In this document: one piece after another, positions 22,801 through 33,275 of the stretch
How positions within the stretch are numbered: position 1 is the stretch's first letter
Layout of the letters: every line of letters begins with the position of its first letter
NCBI GenBank assembly: GCA_003117195.1
Contig: BDSI01000070.1
Coordinates: 558,501-622,500 of the forward strand
Direction: 5' to 3'
Length of the DNA stretch: 64,000 nt
Source of the DNA: Eudorina sp. 2006-703-Eu-15
Lineage: Eukaryota; Chlorophyta; Chlorophyceae; Chlamydomonadales; Volvocaceae
The notes under the pieces: model-generated
Seen by the model: only the letters and a program-made list of their open reading frames with translations
The model's database searches: none
Told to the model about the DNA's origin: nothing
Translations under genes and position numbers: made by a program

Positions 22801-25800
22801 CCCGCGCGAGCTCCTTGCCCTCGGCGCCCTTAGTTAAGAGAATAGGCAACAGTCGGTCAAGCTGACTTTCCATTACCCGGCCGTAGCTGCGTACCACCTC
22901 CCGCATCAGTGTCAATGCCGTCGCCAGTACCTGATGCAACACCGACGGCAAAACCGACGGCGGCAATGAGAACATCTCTAGTTGGTAAGACAGGGATGTC
23001 TTGCGCTTGCGTGCATGGGGCGACTTACTCCTTGGTGTAACAAAACATTGACAGCAAGGGCAGAAGCGCCGAAAGCATTGAACATCCCCTCCGAGGCTGG
23101 ACGCATGCCGTACCTTATGGTGCGGATCCTCTAGTGCCTCCAGGAGGACCTCTCGTAGGCGCCCTAGCGCCTGCAGAACCTTCTCAGGCTCCGCGACCAG
23201 TCCCGCTTGCTGCAGCTGGGTCGCTTGTGATCCAATATCCGAACTGCTATCAGTCGCCAAGGGCGCACCGGGGGAGCTGGCTCGTACGTGTGCCGCCAAG
23301 GCGGATAAGGCATCAACCTGGAACGACAGGCGAGAGCCATGGAGCAAGGGAAAGACTCGAAAACAGCGCAGCTGGACTCGTAACGCCAAGCACTAACTGG
23401 TGTTCCTGTTTTCAACACATCGCTGCGTGTGCTGTCTGACTGGCATCTAAGGTCTTCCTTACCTTATCACTCCAAGTCCTTGGGCCGCCGAGGACGGTTG
23501 ATACGACGCGCGCAAGCGGTACTAGCCCAGCAGCGCCGCTGACGGCAGCGGTCCCAGCCTCCATGCTGGCGTTGCCCCAATCCTGCTGTGCCCGCGCACT
23601 TGATAGCATCGCTGGTGCAGCTGCAGCATAGGAGAGGACGGCGACATGATGCAAAGTCAGAGAGATTTCCATTCTTGAAGCTGACAGTGTGCATATGTGC
23701 CGGATGCTGAAAGCATATCAGACGCGGCGACAAGAGGGCGTTGCGAGCTTTCAGCTGTTACACACGACGCCCAATATTGATTGGGGCGGGACACTCGGTG
23801 GCTATGCAAACTGTGTGCGCCATTTCATTCGCATGGCGACAACACACTACCACTGCAAGTATGTACGCACTCCGTAATGGTCACTTGACTTCAGTCCTGC
23901 AACGCATCATTCTACCTCCCTTATAAAGCCTAACCCAAGTCCTGCATGTCGCGTGTGCCTATGCCACCGACCAAAGTCACAGAACTGCCTGCCCCAGGCA
24001 AGCCCGCCTGCCGCACCCGCCTGCCGTCCAGCACACAAGAGACCGTGTAGACTACCGAGAACGCTCACAACTAATAGCTACGCGGGCCCTCAAAATAATC
24101 GTCATCAGCCTGCTGACCTGGCACGGCGGCGGATCTGCTCGGCGGCTGCTCAGGTGCCTGCGCGACCGGAATGCGCACCGCCAACGAAACCTCCCCCAAA
24201 GGACGCGGCGCAGACTGGGCCGGTGTTCCCGTCGCGAGCTGAGCACGTTGAGGGTGGTCGTGAGGAATTGCCGACATCCGCGGCCGACGAAGCGCAGCGA
24301 CACGCGCCTGCGTCGCTGGGTCTGCAAGGGCAATACAGCGGAGGGGGCATGTACCATTTGGCGTCCAGCTTACCGCAGCTGCGTGCATTGCAACAGGTTG
24401 CGTACAACGATTGCTCGACTATGCACTACTAAGAACCGCCTCGTTTGATCAAGGACGACCACATACATGACTTCGGAACCCGGCTTCACACCAACCAGAC
24501 AACCAGGCATAACTTACCCATTGCGCTTGTGCTGCTGCCGCCGTCACCAAGTAGCATGGTAAGGTCAGCTGAGCCGCCAGGAATACGCCCAGGCGGCAAC
24601 GCCAGCGATTTCCGGCTCGCGCGTCCCAACGTGGCAGTTAACGGGCGGGTCAAGTCAACCCCTGGACCCTCGCTGCTGCTGCCGGGGGCCGCTGAGGTAG
24701 ATGGCTGTGGTGCAACGAAGGCGTTGCTGACACGCATTGCCTGCCGAGACCGAGCGACGGCGCCTGTATCCGCTGTCAGCTGCTGCGCTTTGGAGGGCTG
24801 CGCCAGCGCATGCTCCGCTTTCGTCGCCGGCGGAACCATCACCAAAACGTCGGACTCTACGGCATGGTGCAACGGCAAGTTTGGTTGTCAGCGGCCGACA
24901 GCGTTCGATCAAGGCCGGTGCACGAAGCCAATCATGACACGACAACAAAGCGCTTGCCCATGCTACTTGACTTGGGTCCAAGAAGAAGGCACCGCGTCGT
25001 GCGGCTGCGTTTCTCATCGCATCGAAATGCGCACCTGCATCACCGCGCGGAGCCACTTGGCGAGCTAGACGCTTCTTGTCTGCGATGGCCGCGGCTATGG
25101 ACTGGCGTGAAAACGATGAAGGCGCCGGCTTGGCTGCGGAACAGAGGCAAATGGAAGGCGTTGCGAACATCTCAAATTATTTATATATCGGAATTGCGCA
25201 TGAATGACGCGTGGTGCACAGCAGTCAGAACCTAAAGAACGGCACCCAGTGCCTTCATCGTCAAGGCCGCACCTGGTTTGGCGCCCGTCACACCCATAGC
25301 CAGCTTCTCCTGCAGTGAGCTGTCGAGGCGCTTCAAGAAGGCTTGTGCGCGGTCCGGCAGAGCCCCGTTGTACAAAGCCATTGCTGTACGCGCAGCCTGT
25401 CGCGTATCGGCCGAAGAATCTTGCACTGCTGACCGGATCGCGGCCTCCACGGCATCGCCACTCCGGCTCCACACCCCCGCGTCCCAATCCTCGAGAATCT
25501 GGACATCAAGGTACAAAGCACGTCGAGACACGTGAGGGGCAGCAATCCCCAAGCATTAGACACGTCCAGTGGCAAGGTACTATGTAACATACATAGACAC
25601 GGACTCTCGTCTGTGCAAAATCGCAGGCACTTACCAGTACAAGGTATGTGGCGCAAAATTGTCGTGTCTTCGGGTTCTTTTCTCGGCAGACGCCATCGGA
25701 AATGGCTTGCAGCAACCGCCCCGTCTGGCAATGCCGCAGGATGCCGCGAACACCCATATCTGCGGACTCCGCCATGACAGCCACCGTAATCACCAGCACC

Positions 25801-27727
25801 CCAAACAGGGTCGGCAACAGGGTCAGCGCAAAAGGCTCGAAGCGTGGCCCCATCGCGCGCGCCAGGACGCCAATCAAGTGACAAGCCTGACGGGCAATTG
25901 TCGAGCGCCGCTCCTTAAACTGCTGCGAGAGGGCCTGGGCAAGGCCTTTCATGGCATCGAGAAAACACTCCCATTCGACAGCGCCGCCCATCACCAGCCC
26001 CTCAACACGCTGCATTGCTGACATGCGCGCCTGCCAATCAGCGTTCGGTGCTTGCGCGAGTGTCGCCGTAGCCGCCTCAAGCTCAGCGCGCAAATCCCTT
26101 TCTGACGTGATAGGAATGGGTGTCGCAAGCGGCAGCTCTCCATCAATAGTGACGCCACCGCCGTCCTTGAAACCCCCACGCTTCGGAGGCGGTGCAGACG
26201 GGCCCTGTGAGGGCCCCGCCGTTGCAGCGCTCTGCCGCCTGCCATCAGCTGTCCACGCCAGTGCTGCATCTTCCCCTGGGCCGTCTATGACCACAGGCGC
26301 TGTCAGGTCGGGTGTCAGATATCCGCCGCCGCTTGTGTTCGCGGCCCCAGCGTCGCTGACATAATTACCATGCCCACGCTTGCTGCTGACGTCCAGGCCG
26401 CTGGCATCGGTCGTAGGCATGGAAACACCCAGCCGCGCAAACAGCTCTTTCTGTTGCGCTGGACGAAGGTTAGATGCCTGAACTGTGCTGATGACAGCAG
26501 CAGGCGCCTGACGGTGAATCTCACCGAGGCAACCCACGGCCGCCTCCCGGACAATCCTACAACACGTCGGGACGGGGCGTATCAGTATTAACCGTGAGGG
26601 TCGTACTCTGCTTGGGCCGACAAGATGAGAGCTCACGCCTCCATCTATGCACCAATGATTAGTTCATGTTGACGCTCTAACCCACTAACAGAACCTGTTC
26701 ATGCCAAGGAATGCCTCCTGTCCGAGGTCTCACTGTCATGCTCAATGTCTTGACGGTACTCACAGTTCAGGCTCCTCCATCATACGCACGATCTGTTTCA
26801 GGACAGCGTTGTTCTGATCCCTTCCTCCCAGAAAAGACGCGCCTGATGTGCTGACCACCTGACGAAACAAAGGTTGTCGCAAGTTAGCAATTCCTCCATG
26901 CCTTACTTGGGCCCGATGCCAGAGAGTACGCTCACCTCCGCTATGACTTCCAGCAAGCCCTGCTTAACTTTCCAGCTCTTGTCTTGCCAGAGAGGGGCTA
27001 GTTTGTCTAGCACCACTTCCGGTTTGAGGGTCTTGAATAGGGACGTGAGGAGGAGCAGAGCCTGCTCGCGCACGGGCTGTCTGCTATCGCCGAGACGCTC
27101 AGCCTGCGTTTCAAGGAAACCATCCGCCCCTGTGGAGTGAGCCTTGAGAAGTGGGGTGGCTCACGGGCTGCCCCTGCTGCTCAACGGTCAAAGCACGAAC
27201 ACAGCGTACACACGCATCAGAGGAAACAAAAAACGACAAGTACATTTCGAAGACATCAGAAGCTTGCCAGCAGCTACAAGGGGTTGGAGTGCTCGACGAA
27301 AACGCACCACGGACGGTACCAGACAGCTTGCGTAGGAACTGATGGGTGCGTCCGCACGAGATACCGCGATGGCCAACGCCTCAAGTGTTTGCTGGGCGAC
27401 CTGTATGGCAAGTAGTAAACTGGACGTTTGCACAAATCAAAGGGCAGGTAAGCGGACACAAACATAGACTGTGTAGCTGTTCCCACCTTTGAGTTTGCGT
27501 CCGACAAGAGAGTGGGTGAAAGATCAATTAACTCTGAAAGCTCTGTCTTTGTCAAGGAGGCGCGCTTGAGTAATGTCTGCGAAGGCAAAGTCATTGACTG
27601 AACCACCCTGCCCCGACAACCAAAAGCAGCCTAGCGCACACACCTTCAGCCCCTCCAGGCCTGTGAGTTTCTGCTTGGAGGAAGCCTGGAGGTCCTCCTT
27701 GATATGGTTCCAAACCGAGACGTTCAT
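19808..27727 (-). CDS. CLASP: CLASP (CLIP-associated protein), microtubule-stabilising TOG-domain protein
   Basis: 21 exons keep phase throughout: 27644-27727, 27487-27576, 27308-27400, 26936-27103, 26764-26858, 25635-26556, 25273-25498, 25035-25133, 24518-24856, 24179-24321, 23463-23582, 23114-23317, 22777-22930, 22284-22434, 22064-22214, 21517-21853, 20982-21418, 20688-20858, 20360-20535, 20069-20230, 19808-19961. Product ~1,491 residues; plant CLASP is ~1,440. TOG repeats: N-terminal (LKTLLKRASLTKTELSELID, AERLGDSRQPVREQALLLL), central CLASP_N (MQRVEGLVMGGAVEWECFLD, RSTIARQACHLIGVLARAMG) and C-terminal (LSDPETCVRRSAVL, DVLQVLAAPSFNLLCIYYLK), separated by Ser/Pro/Gln-rich linkers that would bind microtubules and EB proteins. 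Binds microtubule plus ends and cortex. Exon 10 has an alternative end: unspliced, it runs to a TAG at 24071-24073. Some linker junctions are uncertain. Confidence 0.85.
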
Positions 27728-28022
27728 TTTGAGCTCAAAGCCGGGCAACCCATACCCGTTGTGCAAATGGAAATTGAATCAATTATGATAATAACACGTT
27801 GCGTTGTAAACCACGGAGCTGGATTGCAAAGCATGTCTGTGCCTTCAAAAATTTTGCAGTACATTTGCCGGACGATTTGGTGCGAAGCGACAGAAGCTAT
27901 GAATTAACGAGTTTCTCCATGCACATGCGCGAAAGCTTGTCGCTTTGTATCGAGTTGAGCTTACGTACGTTCCGTAAGTTGTGGCAATTTCGATCAGTGG
28001 TTCGGTACAGGCTCCGGACACA
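27728..28022. promoter_or_regulatory. Short divergent promoter, CLASP (-) / MON1 (+)
   Basis: 295 bases between the two start codons, which point away from each other. No obvious TATA box; the left half is fairly AT-rich. Both transcripts must start within this space unless they have unseen 5' exons. Confidence 0.5.
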
Positions 28023-31000
28023 ATGGACCCAGATGAACCCGTTTTAGGCTCAGTGTCAAATGAATGTGCTGCGTCATCCGTTACGGCGCCACAGCCAAGC
28101 GCGGTTGAACCCATCGTCCTTGTGGACCACGGCAGGCCTGTGGACGCTGATGACGAAGAGGATGACGATGACGGCGCAGCAAGTGTGGGACAGGCAGCGG
28201 CTGTTGAGGAAGAGCCTGGGCCAACGGAAACCCCTTCGGACGCGCCGGCGGGCGTCGAGCCGTTGTCGGTTGCGGAACCACCTGTCCCCACGGCTCTGGA
28301 GGACGTGCAAGCGCAGGGCGAGAGCGTGGAGGCAATCGAAGCGGCTATCGCTAATTTGGCGTTGCAGCAACAACAGCTTGCACGCGCGCACGCCAGCGAG
28401 GCGCAGCAACATCGTGGGGTGGCACCCGTATCTGCGTCACAGACGGACGGGCCACAGCCGCGGCCGGAAGCACCCGCGAATGACGCGGAGGCATCCACGT
28501 CAGGCGCAGACGAGGAGGCCATCCAGTGGCACACCTTCCCAAAACACTTCTTCATCCTCAGCTCAGCCGGCAAACCCATCTACAGCTACCACGGCGACGA
28601 GAAGTCGCTCGCGGGCCTGACGGCCCTCATCTCCGCGCTGGTGTCCGTCGTACAAAGTCAGGGAGATGCCGTACAGCACATCCGGTCAGGTTCAACGCTG
28701 ATTGCGTTTATGTTCCATGGTCCGCTGTATTTCGTTGCCGCCTCCAGTATGGGCGAGCCCGCGACGGCCCTGAAGAAGCAGCTTGAGCTCCTGTACGGCC
28801 AGCTGGTGCTTATCGTCACCACGGGTAAGCTTGTCTGTGGGGCGTGGAGAAGCTATAACCATAAATACCGTACGCGAATCATGTTACAGTGGACCCCGCG
28901 GGTTATCGGTGACAGCTCAAGCAGCGAACGTAGCCGCCCGCGGAACGCAATACACCGACAGTGCTTCTCTGCAAGAGCTAAGCCTGGCCGTTTGGGCGGC
29001 TGAGGCCACTCGACATGGAATTGAATGAATGAACGTTACAGCAGACCCCGAAAAGGGATCAACATGGTAGTGTCACTGGACTCGTGCGCCGACTCGCAGC
29101 GGCGCGGCATCCGCCATTTGCCGCCGAACAAGCATTATCGAACCCGTCGTCAGTGTGCAGCTACGGCTGATACGGTGATGCCATGGTGCCCGGGTCGGTC
29201 CTGGCCTCCCGCACCGCAGGGCTCGAGCGCATCATCCAGCGCAACCCCTCTTACGACGTGCGCTCGCTGCTGGACGGCGTCGGCGGCGTCCTGTCGGCGC
29301 TGGTTGGGATGCTTGGCGCGGACGCGTCCTACCTGCTGGGGGCGTACAAGCCGCTCCCGGTCCCGGCCGCGGACCGCAGCGCGATCACGGAGCTGCTCGC
29401 GGAGGCCGTGCGGGTGGGTGCGGTGCGGGCGCAGGGTTAAGGGTTGACGTTTAAGGTTTGGTTGGGTGCGGTGGATGGGTGGGGCGTGTAGGACCGCCGC
29501 CTGGGTGCTTTCCTTGTCACGATGCGAGCTGTGAACCTGAGAGGCACGGCAGGTGCTGCTCGGCGGGGTCGCCTAGAGAGGCCGGATCGCAACACGTCGC
29601 ATGCTTGTATGTATCCGTTCAGACCCGGGAGCAATGGGGGCCGCTTTACCACAGGCCAAAGATCGCCGCTTTGCTATGTCGGGGGACTGGCTCTTGCGGC
29701 TTTCACCTTCCTTGGGACTAGGAGCCGGCTGCTGTCGCATCGCCACAGCCCAGCCGTGCAGAGGCAGCTGACGGTGATGCGGGCCGCCTGGCGCGTTACA
29801 CTGCTGCGCCGAATGCATGCGGCGGCGTTGCGCGGTGCGGTGCGGGGCGGCCGTCCTCCCCGCCCCGTCCGCCATCCGAGCGCGCCTGCGGTGCCCAGTT
29901 GCCCACCCTCGGTCCCGCTGCGGCTGTCGTGGTGACTTGGCAACTCCTGACTTGGTTGGGGTGCGGCAGGCGTCCGGGGCGGTCTACGGGGTGCTGATGG
30001 CGGACACGTACGTGGTGGCGCTGTCGCGCGCCAAGCAGCAGCCGGCGCTCCACCCGGACGATCTGCTCCTGCTGGCCAACTTCGTGATGTGCAACAACGC
30101 GTACAGGTGCGCACCGGGGGAAGCCGCCACCTCCGGGGGTTAGCAGACAGGCGCGCGCAGCGGGGGCGGGGGGTGGGCGCGCGTCCGATCCATCCCCCGC
30201 ACGGTAAGACCAAGCACTGCAGCGGTCGCGTCACGCAGCGGCCGCATCCCTGCGACCACCCCCCACCATCCTCGAGCGGCAGCGCACCGAGGGAATGTCA
30301 CAGTGGGCAAGGGGACGTGCCCAGGCAAGGGCTATCTGTGACAGCGCTTGAGGCAGCTGCTGCTCGGCGTTTACCGTCGCGCCTGCGCCGCTCTTTGCCT
30401 GTGGCGTGCAGAAGCGTGTCGCAGCTGTGTGCGTGTGCGTGTGAGTTGGCGGTGAGTCATCCTCAGGCATGTAGGCCCCCCGGCTCCACATTGGCGCCTT
30501 GGCACGGCTGTCGAACGTCGCGGCGACGGGCACACCCTGCAGGCACGGTCACGGCGAGGCCTTCTCTCCCGTCTGCATGCCGCACTACAACTCGGACGCC
30601 TTCCTGCACGCCTACATACACTACCTGGACGCGTCCGCCGGTGAGTGCATGCGGCACGGTTCTGCACCCCGGGGTTAAGAAGAAACAGCCGAGACACACC
30701 GGGGTTTGGGTCGGGCGGTCTCTTATCTAAACACACCGGGGTGCACGGCTCCTCGGTTTCCGGACGCCTTTCACGGTTCCCTGGATGCTACTTGTGCTCA
30801 TTTGCTGCCTCACTCCATTAGTGCATGAGCTCGCGACTGCTTTCACCACCAAACCGATGTTTTGCATGTTGTCAAGCTCGTCAAGCTCCCGGTGGGATGT
30901 CGTGGTGAAATGTCATGTGCGGTGCGGTGCGGTGCGCACGCCCCCAGGCCTGTACCTCGTGTTGCTGTCCGGCAGCGCGGAGGCGTTCCACCAGCTGTCG

Positions 31001-31958
31001 GCGGCGCGGCTGTGGCTCGAGGACCAGGCGGCAGCCCGGGGCCTGCTGCCCCGCCTCCGGCTCCTGCGGCCGCCCGAGCAGGCGGGCATCAGCGCCGGCG
31101 GCGGGGCTGCACCACCGCTGCCGCCGCCGCCGCCGCCGCACCAGCAACCGACATCGTCGCCCCAGCAGCTCAACGTGCTGTCTGTGGAGAACCTCCCTCG
31201 GCCCTTGGGTGCGCGCATACGGGCCGGCGGGCGGGCGGGCGCTGCGTGCTCACCTGGTTCGTTGCTTCGTTCCGGAGCTTTGCACAAGCAACCCGTGTGG
31301 GAAGCGATGGGAACATCGAGGAGCTCACCTAGGCCTCGAGTCAGCCTGTGTTGGCACAAGGGGTGGCGCGGTGAAGGCACGGTGGTCGACTTGCCGGGAA
31401 GGCCTCATCGGGGTGCGCCCATCACCTACTCACCGCATGGTCACATGATGATCTTGTGGCGTGTTGACAGGCGCCCCAGCGGCTCCAGGCGAGCACTCCG
31501 ACCTTGCTCTTCCTGCCCTTTGCATCCTCTTCTCGCACCCACCATCCTCTTAGGGCCCCCCTCCCGCCCCTCCCCGCCTTGGCCTCCCAGGCGGCAAGTT
31601 CGGCCACACGCCGCTGTGGAGCTACGTGGTGCGCTTCAACCAGCTGCAGCAGGCCATCTTCTCGCCGCCGTGCCCGCTGCACCGCACCCCCGCCGGCGCG
31701 GCGCGCCTGGCGGCGTCCTACACGCAGCTGCACAGCCTGCTGCACTCGCCGGCCGCGCCGGGGCGGCCCAACAAGCTGGCCTGGTTCGCCTCCTCGAGCG
31801 CCGTTCTGGTGGCCACTCGCGACCGGGACATGGAGCTCTACCTGGTCTGTGACCCCCTGACGGACAAGGCAACGGCCGTCACGTTGCTGGACGCCCTGCG
31901 GCGGCACTTCGGGGACCGGGGAATCCTAGCGGATGTGACGTTGGCGGCGACCGCCTGA
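28023..31958 (+). CDS. MON1: MON1, subunit of the MON1-CCZ1 Rab7 guanine-nucleotide exchange factor
   Basis: Six in-phase exons: 28023-28824, 29220-29413, 29970-30106, 30543-30640, 30948-31208, 31591-31958; product 619 residues. With CCZ1, MON1 converts Rab5 to Rab7 on late endosomes and vacuoles. Residues 1-165 are acidic and Pro/Gln-rich (EEDDDDG), as is usual. The first longin domain starts at about residue 169 (HTFPKHFFILSSAGKPIYSY, then STLIAFMFHGPLYFVAASS). It is followed by IIQRNPSYDVRSLLDG, HPDDLLLLANFVMCNNAYR, FSPVCMPHYNSDAFLHAYIH and LYLVLLSGSAEAFHQL. The end is the third longin domain (LWSYVVRFNQLQQAIFS; DMELYLVCDPLTDKATAV). All MON1 blocks are in order; an algal Pro-rich insert lies at about residues 445-470. 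Intron 1 holds two retroposon-like fragments. Confidence 0.92.
28884..28917 (-). repeat. Hairpin repeat copy in MON1 intron 1
   Basis: GTTACAGTGGACCCCGCG followed by GGTTATCGGTGACAGC; the hairpin ACCC-CGC-GGGT is at 28893-28903. Same family as 10.56 and 33.25 kb. On the minus strand the hairpin precedes a CTGTAAC motif. Confidence 0.5.
29013..29067 (-). mobile_element. 43-bp truncated tailed element with 6-bp flanking repeat in MON1 intron 1
   Basis: ACATGG at 29013-29018 and 29062-29067 flanks 43 bases. Read on the minus strand these are: GATCCC-loop-GGGGTC hairpin (29044-29060), GCTGTAAC, then an ATTC-type tail (GAATGAATGAA on plus). Over this length it matches the 19.2-kb element closely, with a changed loop but a kept stem. 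Consistent with a strongly 5'-truncated insertion. Confidence 0.6.
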
Positions 31959-32356
31959 GCGCGTTGACCGGGAGGATGGGGAGGCGGCGGGGAGGGCGTG
32001 TGCCGTGTGGCGGATGTGTTCATTGCATGTAGCAGGCGCGGTATGGAACGGTGACGCGAGGGCGAGCCGCGCGGCGTGGAGTGGAGGGTGGGACGGCGGG
32101 GAGGAGGACACCCGGATTCGGGATGGCGAGGGCTGGAGGCGGCGGAAGGTGGGCAGCGGGGGACGCGATGTTGCGGCACGGTCAGTGCCGGGTTGGAGCT
32201 GCCGCGGGTACGGGCGGTTGAGGAGGGCGGGCGATGGGCGATCTACTCCTTACTTTGGGGACGCTGCGGAGCTGCGCTGCGAACGCATCGGCAGCGGCGG
32301 GAAGCGCAATTTTGACGGGACTGCTGCGTCTGCGGTCGAACGGACGCCCTGGGGTC

Positions 32357-32449
32357 GAACGAGCGGTCCGGTCCGGTTGTCGGTGTGGAACGAGCGGTCC
32401 GGTCCGGTTGTCGGTGTGGAACGAGCGGTCCGGTCCGGTTGTCGGTGTG
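32357..32449. repeat. 31-bp minisatellite, three exact-looking copies
   Basis: A 31-base unit beginning GAACGAGCGGTCCGGTCCGG and ending TTGTCGGTGTG is repeated three times head to tail, followed by the start of a diverged fourth unit. It lies ~400 bases past the MON1 stop codon. Within each unit GGTCC is itself repeated. Confidence 0.85.
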
Positions 32450-33242
32450 GAACGAAGCGGTGGCACGTTTTGGCAGCCCGTGCTGAGGGGGAACACACGT
32501 GCATATGTCAAGACGTAAGAGGAGGCGCGTCCTGACGTGGTGCGGCTGTTGAGATACCGTATGCCCAAGACGCTTTAAAGTGAGAGGATCCCATACAGTA
32601 TTTGCGGGCAACCAATCAGATGACGGCTGCGCGGAGCACCTTGCAGTCCGTGCGCTGGTTCGTTCATGGCCCGCTCTGCAAAACGTGCTGGTGCGCTTGA
32701 GCTCACAGCTCATTGCTGAAGGGGCTATGGCGCGCGGCGAACCGCTGCGCTCCATAGGTTAAGGGCTGAAGGCTCCACACCAGCTTGCAAGGGCCAGGAA
32801 CGTGTCGGGGGCCAGGCAGCCGGCCAAGGCGTCCGAAGACAGAATGGCCGGCGCAGGCCAAGCAGAGCACGCCCGCCCGCACCCGAGACGAGGATGATGC
32901 ATGGTTGAGCTGTGACACTTCTTCACCATTTGCAGCTTTCAAACGCAAGCGAGCGCAGCCAAGCGTTAATGTTGTGGCGACGAAAGTTATGCCTCAATAG
33001 AGCACACCGCATCTGAGAGCCTGCCAGCCCGACACAATCAGCCTCTGCTCCGCGTTCAGGTTCATCCGCCAGCCCCGCGTTCCCCCCGTGCGGTCACGGT
33101 ACGGCTCACGAGGCCCTGCAACTCAAGTGCCGTCCGACCCCTCACTGCTACAGGGTGTTGCAAATGTCGACGCCCACCCATTGCTGTCACAATACCTCTC
33201 TCAAACATCTCTCACATAGCGCTCTTGATCTCGGTCACGTGA

Positions 33243-33275
33243 TAGAGGACCCCGCGGGTAATTGGTGACAGCCAC
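33243..33275 (-). repeat. Hairpin repeat copy, intergenic
   Basis: GAGGACCCCGCGGGTAATTG followed by GTGACAGCC matches the copies at 10.56 and 28.88 kb from the hairpin outward; the TTACAG side has decayed (GATAGAG here). An older copy of the same family. Confidence 0.45.

Noticed and set aside
23463..24321. CLASP as two separate genes split at 24071
   Set aside because: A phase-keeping donor and acceptor join the two parts, and together they give the domain order and length of a normal CLASP. Kept only as an alternative.
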